Below are positions 1 through 7,522 of a stretch of 64,000 bases of DNA, in pieces. The notes under the pieces were generated by a model. It had not been told where the DNA came from. It was given only the letters and a program-made list of their open reading frames with translations, and did not search any database. Position 1 is the first letter of the stretch. Every line of letters starts with the position of its first letter. The position numbers and the translations under genes are program-made. The stretch is from NCBI GenBank assembly GCA_937874695.1, contig CALNAJ010000027.1, forward strand, positions 240,589 to 304,588. The letters run 5' to 3'. Source of the stretch: an uncultured Lactobacillus sp. Its GTDB lineage: Bacteria > Bacillota > Bacilli > Lactobacillales > Lactobacillaceae.

Positions 1-630
1 CGTGACGCTTACGTCATTGAAGAACCATTTGCTGCGGCCATTGGTGCCGGGTTACCCGTCATGGATCCAACCGGTAGTATGGTTGTGGACATGGGTGGTG
101 GGACAACCGACGTGGCAACGATCTCCCTCGGGGGTATCGTTTCCAGCCGTTCCATCCGAGTAGCTGGTGACAAGTTGGATGATGCGATTGCGACTTACGT
201 GCGTTCAAACTTCAACCTGTTGATTGGTGAACGAACTGCTGAAAAGTTGAAGATGGACATTGGTTCAGCTTCAGTCGAAGACGCTGACAAGATCGAGGGC
301 GCCACGATTCGTGGACGTGACTTGGTATCTGGGTTACCTAAAGCAGTGGAAGTTTCTGCTGTTGATGTAGCCAAGGCCATTCAAGAGCCCGTCCAAGACG
401 TGATCACTGCGATCAAGGAAACCTTAGAAGAAACTTCACCAGAAATCGCTGCTGATGTGATTGATCACGGTATCGTGTTGACTGGTGGGGGTGCCTTACT
501 GAAGAACCTGTCAGAAGTCATCGCCGAAGCAACCAAAGTTCCAGTGTCTATCGCCAACGATCCTCTGGATTGTGTGGCAGCTGGTACCGGTGAATCATTA
601 AAGAGTATCGATGTCATGAAGAAAAAATAG
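1..630 (+). CDS. mreB: Rod shape-determining protein MreB, 3' part
   Basis: This is the C-terminal 209 residues of the actin-like filament protein MreB, which guides lateral wall synthesis at the inner membrane face. The open frame runs in from the left edge, so the start lies outside the window. The residues EEPFAAAIGAG and the second phosphate-binding loop MVVDMGGGTTDVA are typical of MreB, as is the late loop GIVLTGGGALLKNL. The gene is followed by a stem-loop with a T-rich tail (636-664) and then mreC and mreD, the standard order. An actin-like relative such as Mbl is possible, but the mreCD context favours MreB. Confidence 0.95.
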   Translation, partial: RDAYVIEEPFAAAIGAGLPVMDPTGSMVVDMGGGTTDVATISLGGIVSSRSIRVAGDKLDDAIATYVRSNFNLLIGERTAEKLKMDIGSASVEDADKIEGATIRGRDLVSGLPKAVEVSAVDVAKAIQEPVQDVITAIKETLEETSPEIAADVIDHGIVLTGGGALLKNLSEVIAEATKVPVSIANDPLDCVAAGTGESLKSIDVMKKK

Positions 631-635
631 GGACT

Positions 636-664
636 AGCGGGAAGGCAGCTTCCCGCTTCTTTAT
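636..664 (+). terminator. Stem-loop between mreB and mreC
   Basis: A 9-bp stem, AGCGGGAAG with CTTCCCGCT and a GCAG loop, is followed by TCTTTATT. A second hairpin (671-677 pairing with 688-694) follows directly. The T run is weak, so this probably attenuates rather than ends transcription into mreC. Confidence 0.6.
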
Positions 665-714
665 TGTGACGCCAGTCGCGAGTCCGTGACTGGCGAACAA
701 GATGGAGGTCAAAC

Positions 715-1566
715 ATGCAGAAATTTTCTTTCAATCGGCGACTAGTGATCATCATTGTCTGCTTGATTGTTAGCTTTGCTTTGATGACGGTGTCCGTAGC
801 TATTCGTAACAAGAAGTCCACGCCGCCGCTGATTCAGCAGTTCGGGAACGACATTGTCGGGTTAACTGACCGGGTCGTGGCATTGCCAGCGAATGGATTA
901 AGCGGTTCGGTGAGCTCTATTTCGGAACTATTGAACACGTATCAGGAAAACCAACAGTTAAAGAAGCAGGTTAGTGAGCTCGCCCAGACCAAGGTCCGCG
1001 ACCAAACCTTAGCTAAGGAAAACAAGCAATTAAAGCAACAAATTAAGTTGAACGATTCATTAACAGATTACACAGCGATCAGTGCTGCAGTCATCACTCG
1101 GACGCCATCATCATGGCAGAACCAAGTCGTGATCAACAAGGGTTCTTCGGCCGGTGTGGTTAAGAACATGCCCGTCATGTCCGGGTCCGGCTTGGTTGGT
1201 CGAGTTGCTGAAGTCAACAAGACCAATTCAAAAGTTGAATTGATCACTGACAACAACGATTCTGCGAACCGGTTCGCCGTGTCGATCACGACGAAGGCTG
1301 GCAAGACGGTCAACGGGGTCCTGAGTGGCTACAAGTCTGCTACGGGCCAAATCGTCATGGATAACTTGACGACTAAGTCTAAGATCAGTAAGGGTGACAA
1401 AGTCGTGACCAGTGGTCTTGGTGGCGTGACGCCTAAGGGCTTGTTTGTCGGGACAGTGGCCAAGTCGGTCGGTTCCGATTATGGGCTGTCAACGAAGCTG
1501 TATATTACGCCAGCAACTGATTTGAGCAACCTGAACATTGTGACGGTTGCGGTTACGAAACAGTAA
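715..1566 (+). CDS. mreC: Rod shape-determining protein MreC
   Basis: MreC is a bitopic membrane protein that connects MreB filaments to the extracellular wall-synthesis machinery. The 283 residues show a short cytoplasmic N-terminus, one membrane segment at about residues 10-30, a coiled coil at about 70-115 rich in K, Q and L, and then the beta-rich MreC domain with the family-like stretch GSSAGVVKNMPVMS. The ATG follows a GGAGG ribosome site at 704-708. It is second in the mreBCD cluster, with mreD 12 bp downstream. Length and layout are normal. Confidence 0.95.
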   Translation: MQKFSFNRRLVIIIVCLIVSFALMTVSVAIRNKKSTPPLIQQFGNDIVGLTDRVVALPANGLSGSVSSISELLNTYQENQQLKKQVSELAQTKVRDQTLAKENKQLKQQIKLNDSLTDYTAISAAVITRTPSSWQNQVVINKGSSAGVVKNMPVMSGSGLVGRVAEVNKTNSKVELITDNNDSANRFAVSITTKAGKTVNGVLSGYKSATGQIVMDNLTTKSKISKGDKVVTSGLGGVTPKGLFVGTVAKSVGSDYGLSTKLYITPATDLSNLNIVTVAVTKQ

Positions 1567-1578
1567 GGGGGCTAAGGC

Positions 1579-2100
1579 GTGTATCGATTATCTAAAATGC
1601 GTTTTGGCTTCCCAATCGGGCTGTTTCTGCTATTATTTATTGATGGCAGTATCAGCCAGATCTTCAGTCGCCAAATGTTTAATACGCCATCGGTCATGGT
1701 GAGCCACCTGGTGGTGCTGTGGCTGGTCTGTGGTGTGTTGTTTGAGGAAAACATGGCGATGCCGCTGGTAAAGTGGGCCGCCGTGATTGGGGCCGTCTTT
1801 GACCTCTACTACACGGGAATCTTCGGGGTGTACATCTTCGTCTTCCCGTTAGTGGTCTACCTGACCCGCCAACTCGTGAACTATATCAGCCCGAACTTTT
1901 TGAGCGGACTGTTGATCTACTTTATTGATATTACCATCGTCGAAGCCCTGAGCTTCGTGGCCAGTCGCGCCGTCCACATGACGTCGATGTCTGGCAGCTC
2001 ATTCTTGGTGAATACTTTGGGACCGACGTTGGCCTTTAATTTGGCCATGTTTGTCATCTTATATTTCCCCATTCGATGGGTGTATAATTGGTTAAAATAG
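1579..2100 (+). CDS. mreD: Rod shape-determining protein MreD
   Basis: MreD is a small polytopic membrane protein of the elongation machinery. The 173 residues are strongly hydrophobic with about five membrane segments. The first 15 residues (MYRLSKMRFGFPIGL) lead directly into the first of these. The start is GTG, preceded by AAGGGGG 12 bp upstream, which overlaps the mreC stop codon and suggests translational coupling. Sequence conservation in this family is low, so the call rests on position after mreC together with length and hydropathy. Confidence 0.9.
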   Translation: MYRLSKMRFGFPIGLFLLLFIDGSISQIFSRQMFNTPSVMVSHLVVLWLVCGVLFEENMAMPLVKWAAVIGAVFDLYYTGIFGVYIFVFPLVVYLTRQLVNYISPNFLSGLLIYFIDITIVEALSFVASRAVHMTSMSGSSFLVNTLGPTLAFNLAMFVILYFPIRWVYNWLK

Positions 2101-2118
2101 GTGAAGGGAACGAACGCT

Positions 2119-2790
2119 ATGCAAGCTGCCGTATTACGGGGAACGCAAAACGGCTATGATTTGGTGCTCAAACAATCGGCGAGCTTAGACCAAATCCTAG
2201 CCGATCTACGGTCATTATTGGAGAATTTAAACGTGGATCCAACCGCCATGGAGACACCCAAGGTTTCACTGGATGTCTTGACGGAGGATCGGATCTTAAC
2301 CGCCGATGAAAAATCACAGATCGAACAACTGGTAGGCAACTACCCGCGTTTTGAAATCCATAAGATTGCGGCCAACGTTATGACCATTGACGATGCTATT
2401 CAGCTACGTGAACGGGAAAACGTCCACCTCCTGAGTAAGGTGATTCGTAACGGTCAAGAGGTTGCCATGCAAGGGGATGTCCTATTTTTAGGGACCATTC
2501 ATGAGGGTGGTAAGCTCCGAACGACTGGGAACATCTTCTGTATGGGAGATGTGAGCGGTATCTTGCAGGCGGGCTATCCCGACGATGAATCCAAACTGAT
2601 TATGGGAAATCTTACGACCGCACAACAGGTCAGAATTGCCGAACAGTTTGACATTATCGAACCAGACCAAGTGGCCGATTCTAGCCAAACCATTGCTTAC
2701 GTCAACGACCTCCATGTGTTGTCGTACGGTAAGCTCAGCGCATTAAAGAAGATCAACCCGAAATTGTACAACCGGATTGGAGGAATTTAG
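2119..2790 (+). CDS. minC: Septum site-determining protein MinC
   Basis: MinC inhibits FtsZ assembly away from midcell and is recruited by MinD. The 223 residues contain an N-terminal FtsZ-inhibitory domain and a C-terminal beta-helix domain with the characteristic run GDVLFLGTIHEGGKL and GNIFCMGDVSGIL. I chose the ATG at 2119, with GAAGGGA 10 bp upstream, over an in-frame GTG at 2101 that abuts the mreD stop and has no ribosome site of its own. It ends immediately before minD. Confidence 0.93.
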   Translation: MQAAVLRGTQNGYDLVLKQSASLDQILADLRSLLENLNVDPTAMETPKVSLDVLTEDRILTADEKSQIEQLVGNYPRFEIHKIAANVMTIDDAIQLRERENVHLLSKVIRNGQEVAMQGDVLFLGTIHEGGKLRTTGNIFCMGDVSGILQAGYPDDESKLIMGNLTTAQQVRIAEQFDIIEPDQVADSSQTIAYVNDLHVLSYGKLSALKKINPKLYNRIGGI

Positions 2791-2791
2791 A

Positions 2792-3598
2792 ATGGGAAAA
2801 GCAATTGTGATCACCTCTGGTAAGGGTGGTGTGGGTAAAACCACGACCAGTGCCAACATTGGGACAGCGTTAGCCTTGATGGGTAAACGCGTGTGCCTGA
2901 TGGATCTGGACATTGGATTACGGAACTTAGACGTGGTCCTGGGACTGGATAACCGAATCATCTACGATATCGTAGACGTTGCCGAAGGGCGGGCAAAGCT
3001 GCCCCAAGCGCTAGTCAAAGACAAGCGCTTCGATGACAAGCTTTACCTGTTACCAGCCGCCCAGAACACGGATAAAACGGCCTTACAACCCGAACAAGTT
3101 AAGGAAATTGTGGACGAGTTGAAGCCGGAATACGACTATGTTCTGATTGACTGTCCAGCCGGAATCGAACAGGGCTTCATGAACGCCATAGCCGGTGCTG
3201 ACGCCGCTATCGTGGTGACCACGCCGGAAATTTCTGCGGTGCGGGATGCCGATCGGGTCGTTGGGTTATTGGAACAACACCCGTTAACTGAAGCCCCACG
3301 CTTATTGATCAACCGGATTCGGTTGAACATGATGCAAGACGGTTCCATGATGGACATCGATGAGATTACCCATCACTTGGGCATCGAATTGTTGGGCATC
3401 ATTGTGGATGACGATGCGGTTATTTCCACGTCTAACCAGGGTGAACCCATCGTTATGCAGACGGAAAATCAAGCGTCACAAGGTTACCGTAACGTGGCTC
3501 GGCGTTTGGAAGGCCAAACGGTGCCGTTGATGAAGCTTGAACCCCAAGAGGACGATGGCTTCTGGCACAAGGTCAGCAGCTGGTTCCACCGCGGTTAA
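2792..3598 (+). CDS. minD: Septum site-determining ATPase MinD
   Basis: MinD is a deviant Walker A ATPase of the ParA/MinD family that binds the membrane and positions MinC. The 268 residues begin with GKAIVITSGKGGVGKTTT, the deviant P-loop. The family motif DLDIGLRNLDVVLG and a C-terminal amphipathic tail (DDGFWHKVSSWFHRG) that should act as the membrane-targeting helix are both visible. The ribosome site GGAGG lies inside the end of minC. No minE is visible, as expected for a Gram-positive Min system. Confidence 0.96.
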   Translation: MGKAIVITSGKGGVGKTTTSANIGTALALMGKRVCLMDLDIGLRNLDVVLGLDNRIIYDIVDVAEGRAKLPQALVKDKRFDDKLYLLPAAQNTDKTALQPEQVKEIVDELKPEYDYVLIDCPAGIEQGFMNAIAGADAAIVVTTPEISAVRDADRVVGLLEQHPLTEAPRLLINRIRLNMMQDGSMMDIDEITHHLGIELLGIIVDDDAVISTSNQGEPIVMQTENQASQGYRNVARRLEGQTVPLMKLEPQEDDGFWHKVSSWFHRG

Positions 3599-3630
3599 AC
3601 ACCATCTCAGTTAAAATTATGAAATGAACG

Positions 3631-3671
3631 GGGAGTCTTTGGCGACAGTAGTCGTTGAAGACTTCCTTTTT
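3631..3671 (+). terminator. Rho-independent terminator after minD
   Basis: The arms GGGAGTCTTTGGCGAC and GTCGTTGAAGACTTCC pair around a short AGTA loop and are followed by TTTTT. It closes the mreBCD-minCD operon. Confidence 0.85.
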
Positions 3672-3700
3672 GGTTTAACCATTTTGATTGGATGAGTATG

Positions 3701-3883
3701 GTCGCCTGCGGCTGCCAGAGATTCCGCCGCTGTGGGGACCGGTTCAAGCCTGAGAAGCGGTCTTGAACCTCGTTTCGAAGCCACAAAAATCGTGTCTCCG
3801 AAGCGTCCAATCCTGTAGGGTCGGGAAGCCCATCCGTCCCAACAGGATGTCCACGGCTGGCTACATCTCTGGCCTCCTCCGGC
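3701..3883 (-). repeat. Structured dispersed repeat, type A, copy 1
   Basis: This is a type A element in reverse orientation, defined with its 5' end at GCCGGAGG. The closing helix pairs 3714-3722 (GCCAGAGAT) with 3865-3873 (ATCTCTGGC). One hairpin has TCCTGT (3811-3816) against ACAGGA (3842-3847), which differs in sequence from other copies but keeps pairing. Another has GGTTCAAG (3741-3748) against CTTGAACC (3762-3769). It lies 102 bp after the minD stop, past the terminator. Confidence 0.85.
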
Positions 3884-4161
3884 TTTGACTGTTCTCTGAA
3901 TCAATATTGGTTCAAACTTAGCTGATAGGTTTCTGTGAAAATGTCGTTAATGACTGCAATGCAGTGGACGATTTGAATTCTAATACTCCTTGTTGACATT
4001 GTTACATAAATTTTCTTATCAGAGTGGTTGCTATCTTTTTCGGGTAAAACTGCGAACTTTGTAATTCCGTTACTCTATGACCATTGTTTTGATATTAGTT
4101 TTGAAGCCAATTTTTGAGCTTTCTTGGAACTGAACTATCATTGCGTTGGAGAACTATCGTG
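3884..4161. other. AT-rich spacer between two head-to-head type A repeats
   Basis: I see no gene, RNA or promoter that I can support here. It is more AT-rich than its surroundings and separates the 5' ends of repeat copies 1 and 2. Confidence 0.5.
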
Positions 4162-4352
4162 GCCGGAGGAGGCCAGGGATGCAGGCGGCTGTGATGACGC
4201 TGTTAGACCGGGCGAATCATCCCGGCCTTACAGCGTGGGACGAGTTTGGAAACTCGCATGAACCTCGCGAGGTTTCAAACCGAGCCGGAAGCCCGTTCTA
4301 TGGCTGTAGGCGGTCCCCATAGCAGGCGGAATCCTTGGCAGCCGAAGGCAAC
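4162..4352 (+). repeat. Structured dispersed repeat, type A, copy 2
   Basis: Type A element in forward orientation. The closing helix pairs CCAGGGAT (4173-4180) with ATCCTTGG (4331-4338). Hairpins lie at 4199-4234 (GCTGT/ACAGC with CCGGG/CCCGG) and 4244-4280 (GTTTG/CAAAC). The conserved CCCGTTCTATGG loop follows. Its 3' end is about 50 bp before the promoter of the T-box leader. Confidence 0.87.
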
Positions 4353-4403
4353 AGCTTTCACCAACGTAAACCATTCGATTTTCAAGAAATTTCAAAATAG
4401 GGC

Positions 4404-4432
4404 TTGACGTTTATGAAAATAAAAAGTAGTAT
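4404..4432 (+). promoter_or_regulatory. Promoter of the T-box leader
   Basis: TTGACG (4404-4409) and TAGTAT (4427-4432) are separated by 17 bp, a good sigma-A type promoter placed about 20 bp before the leader RNA. Confidence 0.8.
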
Positions 4433-4449
4433 ATCGGTAATGAAACGAA

Positions 4450-4707
4450 AAACATTGAACAGAAGAGTAAGACCAGCAAGTGCCTACAGAAAGCCCAGTT
4501 GATGAAAATGGGTGACCTTGTCCGTCCGAAACACATCTGTGAGTTGATTGTCTGAATCTAGTAGGATGATCCGGGATAGCCCGTTACAGCTGGAGTTGCT
4601 TGCAACTCACCGAGGTTAAGTCAGCGATGGCTTAGCAAACTAGAGGTGGAACCACGATGTGATCGTCCTCTTAGGCCCAATTAGGGTCTAAGAGGACGTT
4701 TTTATTT
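4450..4707 (+). promoter_or_regulatory. T-box riboswitch, first and complete module
   Basis: A tRNA-sensing leader. Stem I is closed by ACAGA (4459-4463) with TCTGT (4536-4540). The 5' side carries AGAGTAA next to it and the 3' side carries CGAAACACA, the specifier loop. The codon read there is either CAC (histidine, 4532-4534) or ACA (threonine), depending on register. The T-box sequence AGAGGTGGAACCACG (4643-4657) can pair with CGTCCTCT as antiterminator. The competing terminator is a strong hairpin at 4665-4697 with a T run at 4699-4703. It controls the ABC importer downstream. Confidence 0.88.
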
Positions 4708-4823
4708 TCACGGGGTGTTTGCGAGGAACTCCGTAAGTCGGCGTGGCGTGAGTCCGTCGAGTACATGAGGTGGCACCGCGTGATCAACGCCCTCTTGAGA
4801 GAAATCTCAGGAGGGCTTTTTTT
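4708..4823 (+). promoter_or_regulatory. Second T-box antiterminator/terminator module
   Basis: A second T-box core, GAGGTGGCACCGCG (4767-4780), follows the first terminator by only about 60 nt. It can form the antiterminator with CGCCCTC. Its terminator is GCCCTC...GAGGGC (4789-4816) followed by seven T (4817-4823). There is no room for a full stem I with a second specifier loop, so this looks like a duplicated expression platform, or a decayed second T-box. Confidence 0.8.
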
Positions 4824-4848
4824 GCGTTGAAGAAGGAGGAGAATTGTT

Positions 4849-5490
4849 ATGCACTATGTTAGCCAGATTTTACCATCACTGATTTCCGGTACCGGAATGA
4901 CGTTGTCCATATTCTTTTGGACCTTAATTATTTCTGTCCCACTCGGAATCTTAGTCGGGTTGGGCATGATTACCCGCTTCAAGCCGTTGACGTGGCTGAT
5001 TAACATCTACGTTTGGTTGATGCGAGGGACCCCACTGTTATTGCAATTAATTTTCGTATTTTATGGGTTACCTATCGCCGGAATCGTATTCAACCGGTAT
5101 GACGCGGCGCTCTTCGCCTTCATCCTGAACTACACCGCCTACTTCGCTGAAATCTTCCGAGGCGGCCTGCAAGCCATTCCCGTGGGACAATACGAAAGTG
5201 CCCGGGTGTTGCGGTTGACTAACTGGCAAACGCTACGAAAAATCGTGATTCCCCAAGTGGTTAAGATTGTTTTACCGTCAATCGGGAACGAAGTCATCAA
5301 CCTGGTCAAGGATTCCTCGTTGGTCTACGTTATCGGGCTAGGTGATCTGTTACGTGCCGGGAACGTCGCTATGGCGCGGGACGTTACGTTAGTGCCAATG
5401 TTACTGGTCGGTGTGATCTACTTACTGTTGACGGCCGTTTGCACGTTGGTCCTGAAGCGGTTGGAAAAACACTACAGTTACTGGCGTTAG
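4849..5490 (+). CDS. Amino-acid ABC transporter permease (His/Glu/Gln/Arg class)
   Basis: An inner-membrane permease of the polar amino-acid uptake family. The 213 residues have about five membrane segments and the conserved EAA-loop region, with EIFRGGLQAIPVGQYESA and the later VIPQVVKIVLPSIGNEVI and KDSSL motifs. The start ATG follows AAGGAGGA. It is the first gene of a permease-ATPase-binding protein operon controlled by tandem T-box modules, which implies induction when one amino acid is scarce. If the specifier is CAC this would be a histidine importer of the HisXYZ type predicted in lactobacilli; that assignment is inference. Confidence 0.92.
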   Translation: MHYVSQILPSLISGTGMTLSIFFWTLIISVPLGILVGLGMITRFKPLTWLINIYVWLMRGTPLLLQLIFVFYGLPIAGIVFNRYDAALFAFILNYTAYFAEIFRGGLQAIPVGQYESARVLRLTNWQTLRKIVIPQVVKIVLPSIGNEVINLVKDSSLVYVIGLGDLLRAGNVAMARDVTLVPMLLVGVIYLLLTAVCTLVLKRLEKHYSYWR

Positions 5491-5508
5491 AGAAAGGGTG
5501 GTTTAATC

Positions 5509-6144
5509 ATGTTAGAACTTAAAGGGATTACCAAAAAATTTGATGGCAAAACCATCTTGGATCAAGTCAACTTAACCGTAAACGATGATCAAATCTTAAC
5601 TATTGTTGGGCCTTCCGGGGCCGGCAAGACGACGTTACTGCGTTGTATCAGTGGCTTGGAAATGGTTGATGGTGGGCAATTCTTATTGGACGGCCAACCC
5701 TTCGATCCCGCAACGAACCGGGACAATGATGCCGTTATCGGGGTCGTCTTCCAGGATTTTCAGTTATTTCCCAACCTCACCGTCTTACAAAACGTGGTGT
5801 TAGCACCAACGATGGTTCTGAAGAAGTCCGCCGCTGATGCTGAAAAGGAAGCCCGGGCCTTACTGGAACGGTTGAACCTTGGTGGCAAGGCTGACCTGTA
5901 CCCCTACGAACTTTCCGGGGGCCAGAAGCAACGGGTCGCCATCGTGCGGGCATTGGCGATGCATCCCAAGTTACTCTGCTACGACGAACCAACGTCGGCG
6001 TTGGATCCAGACTTACGCCGCGAAGTTGAAGAAATTATCTTGAAGTTAAAACGAGAAGGCATGACCCAAATCGTTGTCACTCATGATATTCCGTTTGCAG
6101 AATCGATTGCCGATCAAATGTTACGGGTCGAACCAAAAGAGTAG
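5509..6144 (+). CDS. Amino-acid ABC transporter ATP-binding protein
   Basis: The nucleotide-binding subunit of the importer. The 211 residues show Walker A GPSGAGKTTLLRC (about residue 33), the Q-loop VVFQDFQLFPNLTV, the signature ELSGGQKQRVAIVRAL and Walker B LLCYDEPTSALDP, followed by the switch histidine in VVTHDIPFA. At 211 residues it is a little shorter than the usual 240 and ends soon after the switch region. It starts 18 bp after the permease, with GAAAGGGTGG upstream. Confidence 0.95.
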   Translation: MLELKGITKKFDGKTILDQVNLTVNDDQILTIVGPSGAGKTTLLRCISGLEMVDGGQFLLDGQPFDPATNRDNDAVIGVVFQDFQLFPNLTVLQNVVLAPTMVLKKSAADAEKEARALLERLNLGGKADLYPYELSGGQKQRVAIVRALAMHPKLLCYDEPTSALDPDLRREVEEIILKLKREGMTQIVVTHDIPFAESIADQMLRVEPKE

Positions 6145-6160
6145 AGGGAGGCGCCACGCA

Positions 6161-7015
6161 ATGAAATTTAAAAAAATCCGATTTTTCGCGCTGGCCTTTC
6201 TGCTGATTGGGCTGACGGCAACGCTAGCTGGTTGTGGAACCAACGTCACTAAGCGGGCCAACACCCAGGATACCTGGTCGAGCATTCAGAAGAAAAAGAA
6301 GGTCGTCATTGGACTGGACGACAGCTTTGTACCCATGGGCTTTCGGCAGAAGAGTGGGAAGCTGGTTGGCTACGATATCGACTTGGCTCGTGCCGTCTTC
6401 AAGCAGTACGGCATCAAGGTAGACTTCCAATCCATCGACTGGAACATGAACGTCACGGAGCTCCACAACGGGACGATCGACCTGATCTGGAATGGTTTTT
6501 CCATCACGCCACAACGTTCCAAGCAGGTTGCCTTCTCCGATACGTACCTGAACAACGACCAGGTACTGGTCTCGCTCAAGAAGAATCATATTACTTCTTA
6601 TAAAGACATGACGGGTAAAGTTTTAGGGGCACAAACCGGTTCGTCCGGAGCCAATGATATCGACACCTATCCGAAACTCTTAAAGAACCGTATTAAGAAT
6701 CACGACGCGGTTACCTACGACTCCTTCACCAACGCCTTTATTGATCTAAACGTTGGCCGGATCAAGGGCCTACTGATCGACAGCACCTACGCCAACTACT
6801 ACATCAAGCACCAAGCACACCCTGAAGATTACCGGGTAACGGTTGGGAGCTTCCCCAAGGAAAAGTTCGCGGTGGGGATGCGTAAGGGCGACATCACGAT
6901 GCGTCGAAAGATCAACGCAGGGTTGAAGAAGCTGGCCGCCAACGGGCAACTGGAGCAGATCAATCAGAAGTGGTTCGGTAGCAACGTCGACACGCCACTG
7001 TTAAAGACTAAATAG
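6161..7015 (+). CDS. Amino-acid ABC transporter substrate-binding lipoprotein
   Basis: The extracellular receptor of the importer, a family 3 solute-binding protein of 284 residues. The N-terminus is a lipoprotein signal peptide ending in the lipobox LAGC, with the lipid-modified cysteine near residue 27. The mature part has the family pattern KKVVIGLDDSFVPMGF, GYDIDLARAV, and NGTIDLIWNGFSITPQR. The ATG at 6161 follows GAGGGAGG, and an upstream in-frame extension overlapping the ATPase gene is ignored. It completes the T-box-controlled operon. The ligand cannot be read from sequence. Confidence 0.93.
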   Translation: MKFKKIRFFALAFLLIGLTATLAGCGTNVTKRANTQDTWSSIQKKKKVVIGLDDSFVPMGFRQKSGKLVGYDIDLARAVFKQYGIKVDFQSIDWNMNVTELHNGTIDLIWNGFSITPQRSKQVAFSDTYLNNDQVLVSLKKNHITSYKDMTGKVLGAQTGSSGANDIDTYPKLLKNRIKNHDAVTYDSFTNAFIDLNVGRIKGLLIDSTYANYYIKHQAHPEDYRVTVGSFPKEKFAVGMRKGDITMRRKINAGLKKLAANGQLEQINQKWFGSNVDTPLLKTK

Positions 7016-7087
7016 GTTGCGTTCGTCTGCGGTAGTTAACGGCTAATGGCTTAGTTGAATCCTAGAAGAAGCAATTTACAATATAGA

Positions 7088-7116
7088 CTCGCGGCTGTTC
7101 AGGCTGCGAGTTTTTT
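7088..7116 (+). terminator. Terminator after the first amino-acid importer
   Basis: CTCGC-GGC pairs with GCT-GCGAG, followed by six T (7111-7116). Confidence 0.85.
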
Positions 7117-7218
7117 GATGAATAAGATCTGAGTATGGGAAGATGAGTTGGGGTCTAAAAGATAAGCGGTAGATAATTGGTAATATTCACACGACTATTG
7201 GGGATGAAATCTAGCTTA

Positions 7219-7413
7219 GCCGGAGGAGGCCAGAGATGGTGTCAGCCGTGACAGTGCTGTTAGACCGGGCGATTGTTTCTTCCCGGCCTTACAGCACGAG
7301 ACGTGTTTGGAAACTCGCCTGATTCTCGGCGAGGTTTCAAACCGAGCCGGAAGCCCGTACTTTGGCTGCAGGCGGTCTCCACAGCGACAGAATCTCTGGC
7401 AGCCGCAGGCGAC
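7219..7413 (+). repeat. Structured dispersed repeat, type A, copy 3
   Basis: Type A element in forward orientation. The closing helix pairs CCAGAGAT (7230-7237) with ATCTCTGG (7392-7399). The first hairpin spans 7256-7295 (GCTGT/ACAGC with CCGGG/CCCGG), and the conserved loop CCCGTACTTTGG is present. It lies between the importer terminator and ymfF. Confidence 0.86.
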
Positions 7414-7522
7414 AAGTTTCATCCCCAACCTAGGAATTCGTTGCAGTCGTCGCTTGTATTTAAGCCGCGGTTCCTTTAGAATTAAACACCGATTAGTATT
7501 TTGCTAGAGGAGGCAATAGCGC

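Noticed and set aside
3701..3910. CRISPR-like or transposase-bearing element
   Set aside because: The repeats are dispersed, not tandem with spacers, and no copy contains or adjoins a transposase gene in this window.
4162..4320. Short reading frame starting at the ATG in type A repeats, preceded by GGAGGAGG at good spacing
   Set aside because: In copies 1 and 5 the ATG is followed at once by TAG, copy 6 has no ATG there, and copy 3 stops early. The frame is not conserved while the base pairing is, so it is not coding.
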